Shown in pieces: positions 7,736 to 17,300 of a stretch of 64,000 nt of DNA. The stretch spans positions 1 to 64,000 of the forward strand of contig CBDDBX010000026.1 of assembly GCA_965225955.1 (NCBI GenBank), in the 5' to 3' direction. The notes beneath the pieces are model-generated. The model searched no databases. It saw only the letters and a list, made by a program, of their open reading frames with translations, and was not told the origin of the DNA. Every line of letters begins with the position of its first letter. Within the stretch, counting starts at the first letter, position 1. Origin of the DNA: CBDDBX01 sp965225955 (GTDB lineage: Bacteria > Acidobacteriota > Aminicenantia > UBA2199). Position numbers and translations under genes: made by a program.

Positions 7736-10700
7736 CTATACAGGGAACTCTATCGTAAACAGAGTTTCAGCAGGACTACTGGTTACTGAAACAATACCTT
7801 TAAGCCCGATTTCCACATGATTTTTTAAGATATAGAGCCCTACTCCCTGAAAACCTTCAGATCGTCTTGTTGTAAACAGTGGTTCAAACACTTCTCCCAC
7901 ATCTATATCAGAAATGCCGACACCATCATCTTTAAATGTTATCCTGAAAATTCCCTTCTCCAGTTCATAATTCACACTAACTGAGCCTGAATCTTTATTC
8001 CTGAAACCATGGAGAATACTGTTATTAAGAAGCACAATCATAATTTCATTCAGAATCAGCGGATAACTTTCAACCTTAGTACTCTCATCACCAGATATAT
8101 TGACACTGACGTTTTTCATACCTGAATCTTCAAGTTCAGTCTCTACAGATCTCTTTATCAACTCTCCAGGTCTGAATATTTCTGTACTATACTGGCGGTA
8201 ATCGATAAGTACCTTTTCAAAACTGGTAAGAGTGAGAACAGCTCTTCCTGCTGTTATAACAAGATGCTCCATAGATCTTTTGTGAAGATCAAACCAGTTA
8301 TCAAAACTATTCTTGTTAAACTCCCCTTTATCGAGCTTACTTCTTACATCAGATACCTGCTCGGAAATATATGAAAGGCCACTGAACAGTTTTTCCAGGG
8401 AAGGGTTCAGCTTATCAACAAAAACCGAGGATAGAAGACCATATCGTCTCTGAGATACAGAATCGTTTATTGTTTCCTCAAGCTCCTTTATTCTGGAACT
8501 GGCAACTTTTTCTCTTTCTGCGCTTATCTGCATATCCCTTCTCATATTCCGGTTACTCTTTCGGAGCTTTCTTATTATTCCTCCCAATATTGCTCCCAGA
8601 ATCAGAATCATCGTAATATGTAAAATCACGGTAAACAGAACTGTACCTGTAAATGGTTTTTCAACCTCAATAGTTATAACAAGAGGAGTTTCACTCCAGA
8701 CTTTATCACTGTTGGAAGCTTTAATCTGAAGCTGATATTCACCCCCCGGAAGATTATGCAGCACTACAGTTCTCTTATTACCCAGGTGATTCCACTTGTA
8801 GTCAAAACCTGAAAGTTTATAAGCATACTCATTTTTTGAAGAATCCGTAAAATCCAGTGCTGAAATATCAATTTCAACACTTCTCATACCAGGAGACAAT
8901 TTTATTCTGCTACTTTCAGTAACATCTTTGTCCATAACAACTATACCATTATACTTAACCCCGACTTTTACCTCTTTTCTATCTATTCTTATTTCTGTAA
9001 CCTGTACTGAGGGTGGTATGTTATCTTCCACAACATCTTCAGGATAGAATGTATTAAAACCGTTAACTCCCCCCATAAAGATCCGGCCGTTTCTGTTTTT
9101 GTACCAGGCTCCGCCGTTAAACTCAAGTCCCTGAACACCGTCACTTATTCCATAATATCTGAAAACTGCTTTCCCCGGATCAAATTTAGCAATACCACTA
9201 TTACTGCTGAGCCAGAAATATCCTGAAGAGTCTTTCATTATTGAGTATACATAGTTATCTCTGAGACCGTCCTGTGTTGTAAATCTCTGGAACTTACCGG
9301 AGTTTTTGAAAAAACGGCATATTCCACCTCCAAAAGTACCAATCCACAGAACATTCCCCTGCTCATCAGAATCTATAAAAATCACTGAATCATTGGATAG
9401 ACTTGATGGGTCATCCGGATTATTTACATACCACCTTTTCTGATGGGTTTCTGTATTGAATTTACAGAGCCCGCCTCCAAATGTACCGAGCCAGAGAATA
9501 TTCTCCTCAACAGGGTCTTCATACATTGTATATACTTTATTTTTCGTACTATTAAGATTATCAGACAGAGGTATGGATCTGAACTTCTTCTTTTTTCTGT
9601 TAAAAAGATTAAGGCCTCTGTCTTCTGTAGCAATCCACAACCTTCTTTTTCTGTCTTCAAGAAGATATTTACAGAAGTTACTGCTTAAACTTCCTTTGTC
9701 AGAAGGATTATGCATATAACGTCTTATTTTACCGGTACTTTTTTCAATTCTGCTGAGCCCTCCTCCTGTTGTTGCAACCCATATAATACCGTTTCCATCC
9801 GGCAGAAGGCTTCTTACAGAGTGATTGCCTATTGTATCCAGGCGGTTTACTGATCCAAAATACATCTTCTGCATCTCTAATTTACTGTTAAAGAACTCTA
9901 TGCCTCTATAAGTACCAACCCAGATATCCCCGTCCTTATCTTCAGTTATACTATATACAAAGTTCTTGCCTCTTGTAGTTTCCCCTGGCAGAGAACCTCT
10001 TATATGCGTGAACTTTTTCCCCTGAATATTGAAAACATAAAAACCTCTGAACTGCGTTCCGGTCCAGATGTTTCTGTTTCTGTCTACAAAGAGAGCTTCT
10101 ATTTCTGCATATCTATTATAGGTATCACTGTCAACGAGAGTACCATTACTTATTTTTGCAAGTTTCCGGCTCCACACATCCATTTTGTACAATCCACGTC
10201 CTCTGGTACCAACATAAAGTTTTCCTGAAGGAGCGCAGATAACCGAAGGAACCGGAATATTATTTAATTCAGCTATATCTTCAACAGGTTCCATACTCTC
10301 TGTAGCAAAACTGTAATGCCATAAACCTCTGGAAGTGCCAATCCACAGATTATCCACTCTGTCTTCTGTCATAGTAAGAACAGCACTATCTGCCATTTTT
10401 CCTGAACTATATGCTGTAAAGAGATTACTCCTTCTGCTGTATCTGATAATTCCACTCTTTGATGTACCTATCCACAGGTTACCTCTTTTATCTCCATAAA
10501 GACTCTTTATAACCAGAGCCTTAAGATCCCTATTATTTATTACAGGAACAACACTACTACAGGAGTTGTCATCCAGATCGTACATGTAAAGCCCTTCTGA
10601 AGATCCAATCCACATTATACGTGCTCCGGGAAAACGAAAAAGTGAATTAACAGTCTGTATTTCCGGTTTTTCATTGAACTGGCTGAATCTGCCACTACCT

Positions 10701-11020
10701 CTGTTAAGAATGCTCAATCCCTTTTCTGTTCCTATCCAGATATCACCATTATCCCCTTCAGCAAGAGAATTAATATTGACACTCTTATTTGAGAAATTTT
10801 TATAATTTATAAATTTGTACCCATCAAATCTACACAGGCCACCTTCTGTTCCAATCCATAAAAATCCTTTGGAATCCTGAATTATCGCCTTCACATAGGG
10901 ATTTATCAGACCTTCAGGAACAGAATATCTCTTTGCTATTACAGAGATAACTTCAGAGTAAAGAGGGAAAACAATAAAGATTAAAAGAGTGTAGATAAAA
11001 TTTTTTGCAGACCGATTCAT
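7736..11020 (-). CDS. Two-component regulator-propeller sensor kinase with atypical phosphoacceptor region
   Basis: The 1094-residue protein has a signal/anchor helix (about 8-24) and a large periplasmic part of Reg_prop repeats, seen as many IWIGT / LWIGT motifs, forming two propellers. A Y_Y_Y-type domain ends with LPGGEYQLQIKASN, followed by a membrane helix (about 793-815), a short coiled coil and a HATPase_c domain. The ATP-binding boxes are intact (NNSILHGF, DDGVGISD, FEPLFTTRR, QGVGLYI). The helix that should carry the phosphorylated histidine reads VFVDKLNPSLEKL, so the usual HE-L-NPL signature has Asp-Lys in place of His-Glu. No response regulator is adjacent. Such sensors usually detect extracellular glycans in Bacteroidetes; the ligand here is unknown. 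Confidence 0.85.
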   Translation of the reverse strand: MNRSAKNFIYTLLIFIVFPLYSEVISVIAKRYSVPEGLINPYVKAIIQDSKGFLWIGTEGGLCRFDGYKFINYKNFSNKSVNINSLAEGDNGDIWIGTEKGLSILNRGSGRFSQFNEKPEIQTVNSLFRFPGARIMWIGSSEGLYMYDLDDNSCSSVVPVINNRDLKALVIKSLYGDKRGNLWIGTSKSGIIRYSRRSNLFTAYSSGKMADSAVLTMTEDRVDNLWIGTSRGLWHYSFATESMEPVEDIAELNNIPVPSVICAPSGKLYVGTRGRGLYKMDVWSRKLAKISNGTLVDSDTYNRYAEIEALFVDRNRNIWTGTQFRGFYVFNIQGKKFTHIRGSLPGETTRGKNFVYSITEDKDGDIWVGTYRGIEFFNSKLEMQKMYFGSVNRLDTIGNHSVRSLLPDGNGIIWVATTGGGLSRIEKSTGKIRRYMHNPSDKGSLSSNFCKYLLEDRKRRLWIATEDRGLNLFNRKKKKFRSIPLSDNLNSTKNKVYTMYEDPVEENILWLGTFGGGLCKFNTETHQKRWYVNNPDDPSSLSNDSVIFIDSDEQGNVLWIGTFGGGICRFFKNSGKFQRFTTQDGLRDNYVYSIMKDSSGYFWLSSNSGIAKFDPGKAVFRYYGISDGVQGLEFNGGAWYKNRNGRIFMGGVNGFNTFYPEDVVEDNIPPSVQVTEIRIDRKEVKVGVKYNGIVVMDKDVTESSRIKLSPGMRSVEIDISALDFTDSSKNEYAYKLSGFDYKWNHLGNKRTVVLHNLPGGEYQLQIKASNSDKVWSETPLVITIEVEKPFTGTVLFTVILHITMILILGAILGGIIRKLRKSNRNMRRDMQISAEREKVASSRIKELEETINDSVSQRRYGLLSSVFVDKLNPSLEKLFSGLSYISEQVSDVRSKLDKGEFNKNSFDNWFDLHKRSMEHLVITAGRAVLTLTSFEKVLIDYRQYSTEIFRPGELIKRSVETELEDSGMKNVSVNISGDESTKVESYPLILNEIMIVLLNNSILHGFRNKDSGSVSVNYELEKGIFRITFKDDGVGISDIDVGEVFEPLFTTRRSEGFQGVGLYILKNHVEIGLKGIVSVTSSPAETLFTIEFPV

Positions 11021-11067
11021 TTCTTCTCCATATTAGTTATTAAAATAAAGAGAATTAATTTTCAACC

Positions 11068-12423
11068 CTACTGATTCTGAACTGTTATTTTATCCAGCAG
11101 TTTATTGATTATTCTATCTGGTTCTTCTCCTTCAGTTTCTGCAGTAATTCTGAGAACAGGTTCAGTATTGGAAGGTCTGACTGTAAACCAGTAATCCCCT
11201 GTATCAACCCTTATTCCATCGGTTAAATCTGCATCAGGATATATCTCTTTGAGCATAGTAACAACTCTGTATGCTCCGGTGGATGAAAAAGGAACTTTCA
11301 CACTTTTTAATCTGTAATCAGGAAACTCTGAAACAATATCTGAAACTTTAAGATTGCTGGCAGCCAGCATGTCCAGAATCAGAGCCATACCTGTAAATGA
11401 ATCCCTGCAGGCATGAACTGCTGGAATTATAACCCCTCCGTTTCCTTCTCCTCCGGCGGTTGCAGAGTTTGCAATTATTGATTCAACAACATTTATCTCT
11501 CCAATAGCAGATTTAAGAACCTCAGTTCCTGTTTTAGCTGCAATAAATTCAACAACTCTTGAAGTTGAAACATTTACAACAATTTTCCCTCCGGGGTGTT
11601 TGAGAAGCCAGCTGTAAACAGCAAGAGCCATGGTGGTTTCATCCCCAATAGGCACTCCCCTCTCATCAAGTACTGAAAGACGGTCTCCATCAGGGTCCTG
11701 TGCAAACCCCACATCAAAGCCCCCTGCTGCCATCTTTTCTGATAAAGCTGTAAGGCTGCTCTTAACCGGCTCCGGAGGTCTTGGGAACCGATTATCAGTA
11801 AATTCACTATTAATAAGCTCTACAGAACATCCCAGGCTTTTTAGAAAAACTGAATCAAAGCAGGTAGCTGCTCCCGCAACAGGGTCAACTGCAATTTTAA
11901 ACTTTTTATCTCTTATTCTGTCAACATCCACCTGTTCAAAGATCTTATCCATATGTATATTAAAAGCTGATCCGCAGGATTCTACTCCGGGAAAAGTATT
12001 ACTTTCCGGCTGGGTGAAAACCTGCTGATGATAAATATCTATCATATTCTTAAGATGAAAGGGTCTCAGTATCAGACCATCTCTATCAATGAACTTAAGT
12101 CCATTCCACTCCTCACTATTGTGGGAAGCTGTAATAATTATTCCACCTCTGAGTTTATGCTCCTTCACCAGAAGACATAGAGATGGTGTAGGCAGAATTC
12201 CTGTATCAACAGGAGTTATACCTGAATATATGAGAGCTGAAATAACACTGCTTTTTATAGCTTCCCCGGTAGCCCGTGAATCCATTGCAACAGCTACCCG
12301 GCCTTTGCCTGTTAATGTAGCAAAAGCTCTGGTAAAGAGTGCCGCACTGTAAGGAGTCATAGTATCTCCTGCTATTCCTCTTATACCGGAAACCCCTATT
12401 CTTATATTACTTACTTTCTTCAT
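11068..12423 (-). CDS. Phosphohexomutase (phosphoglucosamine/phosphomannomutase family), catalytically complete
   Basis: Alpha-D-phosphohexomutase of 451 residues, interconverting sugar 1- and 6-phosphates for cell-envelope precursors. All four family signatures are intact: phosphoserine loop TASHN (98-102), metal loop DPDGDR (243-248), sugar-specificity loop GEGNGG (325-330) and phosphate-binding loop RPSNTEP (416-422). The GEGNGG form fits GlmM-like phosphoglucosamine mutase, but PMM/PGM cannot be excluded. Its ATG overlaps the stop of the upstream paralogue by four bases (12420-12423), so the two are translationally coupled. Confidence 0.9.
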   Translation of the reverse strand: MKKVSNIRIGVSGIRGIAGDTMTPYSAALFTRAFATLTGKGRVAVAMDSRATGEAIKSSVISALIYSGITPVDTGILPTPSLCLLVKEHKLRGGIIITASHNSEEWNGLKFIDRDGLILRPFHLKNMIDIYHQQVFTQPESNTFPGVESCGSAFNIHMDKIFEQVDVDRIRDKKFKIAVDPVAGAATCFDSVFLKSLGCSVELINSEFTDNRFPRPPEPVKSSLTALSEKMAAGGFDVGFAQDPDGDRLSVLDERGVPIGDETTMALAVYSWLLKHPGGKIVVNVSTSRVVEFIAAKTGTEVLKSAIGEINVVESIIANSATAGGEGNGGVIIPAVHACRDSFTGMALILDMLAASNLKVSDIVSEFPDYRLKSVKVPFSSTGAYRVVTMLKEIYPDADLTDGIRVDTGDYWFTVRPSNTEPVLRITAETEGEEPDRIINKLLDKITVQNQ

Positions 12424-13730
12424 TTTACCAGCTCCATTAAAGCGTCCAGTTCTCTTATACTATCTGCTCCTTCAGCTACAACTCTTATCATTGAAGCTGT
12501 TGAAGAGGCCCTGACACATATCCAGTCATCTCCACTCTCAATGTAGAAGCCATCCTTAAGCCTCACAGCATTGTGATATTTTTTCCCCACCCTTGCGAGG
12601 CTCTTATATATTTTTTCCTGAGGCAGATAGACAGTTTTTTTGAATATTTCAGGTTTACCTATCCCTTCAGCCATTTCGGAGAGCAGAATATTGCCGCATA
12701 CCAGCTCTTCAACACATCTTTTAATAAAGTAGAGTGAGTCAAAGCCATATGAAAACGGAGAATAACTTACACTACCGCTTCCTTCACCACATATCATAGC
12801 TCCTGTCTCTCTTGCTGCCTGAATAACGTAAGGCTGTCCCACATCAGTTCTCAGTACCTTAACCCCTGATTCAGCTGCTACACGATTAATAAGCTTGGAG
12901 GTAGAGTAGTTGGTTACTATATCAGTGGGACTCTTTTTCAGTAGTATTGAAGCAAACAGAGGAAGAGTCAGCTCTTCAGAAAAAGGAACTCCTCTCTCAT
13001 CAACAATTAGTACTCTGCTGGCATCACTATTAAGAAGAAAACCACCACTGCTTCCTGTCTCTTTTACCAGGGTCCCCAGAATAGCTGCATTGGAAATCGA
13101 GGGTTCCGGTGAAACAGGAAGGCCTCCGGCATTATCACTACAGAAAACCGGTATAAGTTTAACTTTAAGAGCATCTCCGAGACTCTGAATAATGTTGGTT
13201 CCAAATCCCATTGAACAATCCACCACAAACTTCCGGTTGCTCTTTAAAGGTTTATCTGGTTTTAATACCCTGAAATAGTCATCTATTTCGATTTTGCCGG
13301 TACTGTAAGCTCCAAAACCTGAGTAGGAGTTCTTATCAATATCCCCTGAATGCACCAGGCTGAAGAACTCATCTCCTTCAAGGTTGTTGATATAGGAACC
13401 ACTGGCATTTAACAGAATGAGAGAGTTCCAGTCAAAAGAGTTATGTCCTCCTGAGATTGAGATACCTCCGGTAAAATCGCCATCCTTCATTATCCACTGA
13501 AGAAGAGGAGTTGGGATATTCCCGAAATTTACAACGGAACTACCTCCTCCTCTAAGTCCTGAGCTTACTGCATGCAACAGGAAATTGCTGGAAGGTCTTC
13601 CATCGTAACAGACTGCTATTTTCCCTCTGCCGTTATAATCAGCAAAGTGGTGAGAGAGTTTTATAACCCTCTCAGGTGAAAGTTCATTATATTTGCCTCT
13701 AATACCGGAAATACTGTATTTAACTGCCAT
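12420..13730 (-). CDS. Degenerate phosphohexomutase paralogue, probable pseudoenzyme
   Basis: The 436-residue protein has the fold and length of a phosphohexomutase (start YSISGIRGKYNE), but every catalytic signature is altered. The phosphoserine loop is SGGHN (93-97), with Gly95 in place of the catalytic Ser. The metal loop DxDxDR is NSDASR (234-239). The sugar loop is GEGSGS (315-320), and the phosphate loop RxSNTEP is RASSTAS (407-413). The reading frame is intact and lies in an operon with the active paralogue, which argues for a retained, non-catalytic role such as a partner or regulator. A hairpin covers its ribosome binding site. Confidence 0.85.
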   Translation of the reverse strand: MAVKYSISGIRGKYNELSPERVIKLSHHFADYNGRGKIAVCYDGRPSSNFLLHAVSSGLRGGGSSVVNFGNIPTPLLQWIMKDGDFTGGISISGGHNSFDWNSLILLNASGSYINNLEGDEFFSLVHSGDIDKNSYSGFGAYSTGKIEIDDYFRVLKPDKPLKSNRKFVVDCSMGFGTNIIQSLGDALKVKLIPVFCSDNAGGLPVSPEPSISNAAILGTLVKETGSSGGFLLNSDASRVLIVDERGVPFSEELTLPLFASILLKKSPTDIVTNYSTSKLINRVAAESGVKVLRTDVGQPYVIQAARETGAMICGEGSGSVSYSPFSYGFDSLYFIKRCVEELVCGNILLSEMAEGIGKPEIFKKTVYLPQEKIYKSLARVGKKYHNAVRLKDGFYIESGDDWICVRASSTASMIRVVAEGADSIRELDALMELVK

Positions 13731-13732
13731 AA

Positions 13733-13755
13733 ACTACTCCTTTAAAGAGAGTAGT
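13733..13755 (-). promoter_or_regulatory. Hairpin sequestering the ribosome binding site of the 12420-13730 gene
   Basis: Inverted repeat ACTACTC (13733-13739) / GAGTAGT (13749-13755) just upstream of the ATG. The Shine-Dalgarno GGAG (minus strand, 13737-13740) lies inside one arm. Folding would reduce access of ribosomes. Function is inferred. Confidence 0.45.
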
Positions 13756-13809
13756 ATAGCTTCAGCAGCCTTACAATAGATTAACCGGCAATCAATATGG
13801 AATTAACTG

Positions 13810-16248
13810 TTATCCTGGAAAGCATATTTTCAGAACCTCTCTGAAGGTTTCCACAAAATGAGGCTCTATCCCCTCTTTTATATGCTTTTCCAGCATGTCA
13901 AAATCTTCCCTGTTATCAAAAGGCAGAATCATCTTCTTCAAACCGGCTCTTTTAAGGGCCATTGCTTTCTCTTTAACCCCACCAATAGGCATAACCCTGC
14001 CACTTAAGGTAAGTTCACCTGTCATACCTACAGAAGGAATAATCGGGATCTCTTTTATCAGAGAGTAAATAGCACAGGCCATTGTAATACCTGCAGAAGG
14101 TCCGTCTTTAGGGGTTGCACCAGCAGGAACATGAAGATGGATAAGGTTACTCATGAAAAACTCATAACTACCCTTCTCTTCTTTAAGGAGGGACCTTATA
14201 TATGTATAGGCTATTTCAGATGATTCGATCATCACCTTACCAAGCTGCCCTGTCTGTTTATAACCGGGAACTTTGGAAGGAACAGGAATCGCTTCAATAT
14301 AGAGAGTTGTTCCACCAAGCGCTGTATATGCCAGGCCATTAACAACTCCGATTCTGGGTTTTTTAAATAGTTTTTTGTCTGTAAATACCGACTTACCAAG
14401 ATACTCTTTAAGGTCCTTCTTCTTTATTGATATTTTCTCAACCTCTCCCTTAACAAGAGTATGAGCTGCTTTACGCATGATTTTTTTAAGATTGTTCTCA
14501 AGGCCTCTGACTCCGGCTTCTCTTGAATAGCTGTTGGCAATCTCTTTTAACACAGCTTTTGAAATAGATATCTGCCCTCTTTTCAGTCCATGCTCTTTAA
14601 GCTGTTTGGGCAATAGATAATTATTGGCTATTTCAACTTTTTCTTCTATAGTATAACCTGCAAGACGGATTATCTCCATTCTGTCAAGAAGTGGTGCAGG
14701 TATTGTTTCAAGCTGATTTGCTGTACATATAAACAGTACCCTTGAGAGATCAAATCTGACATCCAGATAGTGATCAAGGAACTCTCTGTTCTGTTCAGGA
14801 TCCAGTACCTCAAGGAGTGCAGATGCAGGATCACCTCTGAAACTTGCGCCAATTTTATCTATCTCATCAAGCATTATTACAGGGTTTGCAGTGTCACAAT
14901 CTTTGAGAGCCTGAACAAATTTCCCGGGCATAGCTCCAATATATGTTCTTCTGTGCCCTTTGATTTCAGCTTCATCTCTCATTCCTCCAAGAGAGAAACG
15001 ATAGAATTTACGCCCAAGACTTCTGGCAATTGATTTCCCTACAGAGGTTTTACCAACTCCCGGAGGCCCTGCAAGAAGAATAATTGACCCTGCCAGATCT
15101 CCTTTAATAATACCTACAGATATGGACTCAAGAATTCTGCTTTTTACATCATCAAGACCGTAATGATCTTCATTCAGTACCGTCTCTGCATGCCTTATAT
15201 CGTAATGATCTTCAGTAAATACTCCCCATGGAAGAACTGTCAGCCAGTCAAGATAGCTGCGGGTTACATTATATTCAGCAGAAGAGGCTTCAAGCATTTT
15301 CAGCTTTCCAATCTCCTCCTCAATTCTACCCAGAGCCTCTTCTGACAGTTCAAGTTTAGCCATTCTCTTACGGAACTTATCAATTTCACTCTCTGCACTG
15401 TCTTTTGAAATACCCAGTTCTTTCTTTATCTCTTTAAGCTGCTCTTTTAAGAAGAACTCTCTCTGCTGCTTCGATAATCTGTCTTCAATTCTTTTAGAGA
15501 TTTCCACCTTAAGCTTTGAAATCTCAAGCTCTTTTTTAAGAAGAATAAGGGATTTCTCAATTCTGCTTCTGATACTCTTTGTTTCAAGTACCTCCTGCAG
15601 TTCACCGCCACTGGCAGTTGTCATGGAAGCGGCAAAATCACTTAATGCCCCGGGGTCATTTATATTTATTTTTTCCAGAAGAATAGATAAGCCCTCTTTA
15701 AACAGAGGATTCATCTTCACCAGCTCTTTGATACTATCAACAATTGCAACTGAGTAGGCTTTGAGTTCCTCATTTACTTCGTAGTCCGTATCACTCCAGT
15801 ATCCGGCACTGACTCTGAGCATTGGACCTTCTTCATCGGATATATCCAGAACATCAAACCTCTCCATAAGCTGCACAAGTACCTGTATCCCGTCATTCTT
15901 TCCATTACCTGATACCTGAATTATCTTTGCTGCCACTCCTGTGCCGGCAAACCGCTCTTTATCAAGCTCCTCTTCTTCTTCCAGTCCCGGATTTTCAGAA
16001 GAGTAGTACAGTAATCCCATATAGAAAGGACTCTTTTTATCTCTATTTACAATCTCTTTAACCAGATCCTTCTTTTCTATGATTATGGGCACCATCATTC
16101 TGGGAAAGAGAGGCCTCTGAAACAGCGGATAAACCGGAAGAGTATCCGGGAGAAGATCTTTTGCAACTATTACTGAATGCACTTCATCCAGGAGATCATC
16201 AGCATCTATAACATCCCCCGTGAAATTGTCGTTATTATTACGATTCAT
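13810..16248 (-). CDS. lon: ATP-dependent protease Lon
   Basis: Cytoplasmic AAA+ serine protease that degrades misfolded and regulatory proteins. The 812-residue product has the N-terminal substrate-binding LON domain (LPVYPLFQRPLFPRM), a helical linker, Walker A GPPGVGKTS, Walker B VIMLDEIDKI and the proteolytic domain. That domain has catalytic Ser in PKDGPSAGIT and Lys in GGVKEKAMAL. ATG 16248 is preferred over an upstream in-frame start at 16302, because AAGGAGG sits nine bases before it and the extra 18 residues are not Lon-like. It is expressed alone or with the downstream phosphohexomutases (80-base gap). Confidence 0.97.
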   Translation of the reverse strand: MNRNNNDNFTGDVIDADDLLDEVHSVIVAKDLLPDTLPVYPLFQRPLFPRMMVPIIIEKKDLVKEIVNRDKKSPFYMGLLYYSSENPGLEEEEELDKERFAGTGVAAKIIQVSGNGKNDGIQVLVQLMERFDVLDISDEEGPMLRVSAGYWSDTDYEVNEELKAYSVAIVDSIKELVKMNPLFKEGLSILLEKININDPGALSDFAASMTTASGGELQEVLETKSIRSRIEKSLILLKKELEISKLKVEISKRIEDRLSKQQREFFLKEQLKEIKKELGISKDSAESEIDKFRKRMAKLELSEEALGRIEEEIGKLKMLEASSAEYNVTRSYLDWLTVLPWGVFTEDHYDIRHAETVLNEDHYGLDDVKSRILESISVGIIKGDLAGSIILLAGPPGVGKTSVGKSIARSLGRKFYRFSLGGMRDEAEIKGHRRTYIGAMPGKFVQALKDCDTANPVIMLDEIDKIGASFRGDPASALLEVLDPEQNREFLDHYLDVRFDLSRVLFICTANQLETIPAPLLDRMEIIRLAGYTIEEKVEIANNYLLPKQLKEHGLKRGQISISKAVLKEIANSYSREAGVRGLENNLKKIMRKAAHTLVKGEVEKISIKKKDLKEYLGKSVFTDKKLFKKPRIGVVNGLAYTALGGTTLYIEAIPVPSKVPGYKQTGQLGKVMIESSEIAYTYIRSLLKEEKGSYEFFMSNLIHLHVPAGATPKDGPSAGITMACAIYSLIKEIPIIPSVGMTGELTLSGRVMPIGGVKEKAMALKRAGLKKMILPFDNREDFDMLEKHIKEGIEPHFVETFREVLKICFPG

Positions 16249-16377
16249 TTTACCTGCCTCCTTATTGTTTTTTATTTTCTCCTTTTTACAAAGGAGCCCC
16301 ACTTCTAAAAAACAAATGTAGTATAAAACAGTGTAAAAAAAAACTTTACATGTAAAAAAAGCAGTCAGGAAAGTTTG

Positions 16378-17193
16378 CTATTTAATCTTGAAAAGAGGTT
16401 CACCAACCTGTACTCTGGACTCATTTTCCACTTCTACCGAAGCTACCAGAGCTGATGGAATAACCATAACAATAGTTGAACCCATCTCAAATCTTCCCAT
16501 CTCCCCCATCTGTTCTACCGGAGTTTTCATATTTTTCCAGCTGGAATCCCTGACTATATTATCTATAAACTCCATCTTTATACTGCCAACATTTGTTGCA
16601 CCTACAGCTACAGCATAAAGGTCATGAGAATCTTTTCTGAAACGACAGACTATACGTTCATTTCTGACAAACAACCCCTTTACATATTTCAACCCGGATT
16701 CATTTACAGGAAAGAGAGGTCCTTTTGTATGGCAATATCCTGTCAGTTCTGCAGAAACCGGATAGTGATACCTGTGATAGTCTGCAGGAGAAAGATAGAT
16801 AGTGGCAACATACCAGCCATCTGAATAGTTCCTGTTTTCACAAAGCAACTCATTAACAGAATAGTAAGATCCTTTAACCTGGGTAGCACTGTCCCCATCA
16901 ATGTATTCAACATTAACAAGCTTACCATCTGCAGGCGAGAGGATGGATTTCTCACTCTGTTTAAGAGGTCTTACACTCTTATCAAGATGTCTGAGAAAAA
17001 ATTTTGAAATAGAAGGGTAATCTTCCACTTTACCTTCATACTCTTTCATATCGATTTTATATAAATTTTTATAGAACTTCACTGCTCTGGATGCAAGGAA
17101 CCCTGGTTTTTCAACTCTCATGAGTCTTCCCCACATTCTACTGAATACCGGTATTGATATTATCGCAAAAACTGTTCTTAAAATATATTTCAT
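16378..17193 (-). CDS. psd: Phosphatidylserine decarboxylase
   Basis: Membrane-associated pyruvoyl enzyme that makes phosphatidylethanolamine from phosphatidylserine. The 271-residue proenzyme keeps the self-cleavage motif GST (238-240, in FEMGSTIVM) that creates the pyruvoyl group. It also has the family's Asp in LSPADGK (Asp89) and the two histidines of ADYHRYHYP (140 and 143). An N-terminal hydrophobic stretch (about 5-17) fits membrane association. The ATG has GGAG eight bases upstream. It indicates PE in the membrane; no pssA is in this window. Confidence 0.93.
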   Translation of the reverse strand: MKYILRTVFAIISIPVFSRMWGRLMRVEKPGFLASRAVKFYKNLYKIDMKEYEGKVEDYPSISKFFLRHLDKSVRPLKQSEKSILSPADGKLVNVEYIDGDSATQVKGSYYSVNELLCENRNYSDGWYVATIYLSPADYHRYHYPVSAELTGYCHTKGPLFPVNESGLKYVKGLFVRNERIVCRFRKDSHDLYAVAVGATNVGSIKMEFIDNIVRDSSWKNMKTPVEQMGEMGRFEMGSTIVMVIPSALVASVEVENESRVQVGEPLFKIK

Positions 17194-17234
17194 TACTACT
17201 CCATGCTACACAATAACTTAAGTGCTGATTTTAA

Positions 17235-17279
17235 CAGATTATAAGCTTCAGGTACAGAGATCTGTATCTGAAGCATCTG
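17235..17279 (-). terminator. Long hairpin between GNAT gene and psd
   Basis: Near-perfect 14-bp inverted repeat at 17245-17258 / 17261-17274 (one G-U or mismatch pair), with a further outer pair CAGAT / ATCTG at 235-239 and 275-279. It follows the end of the minus-strand GNAT gene and precedes psd, so it most likely terminates the upstream operon. The T-tract is weak. Confidence 0.5.
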
Positions 17280-17300
17280 TTGAGATGTATTTATACTAGG

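Noticed and set aside
16344..16355. TTTACATGTAAA palindrome upstream of lon as a heat-shock operator
   Set aside because: It is short and AT-rich, and does not match CIRCE or HAIR patterns; chance occurrence in this AT-rich gap is plausible.
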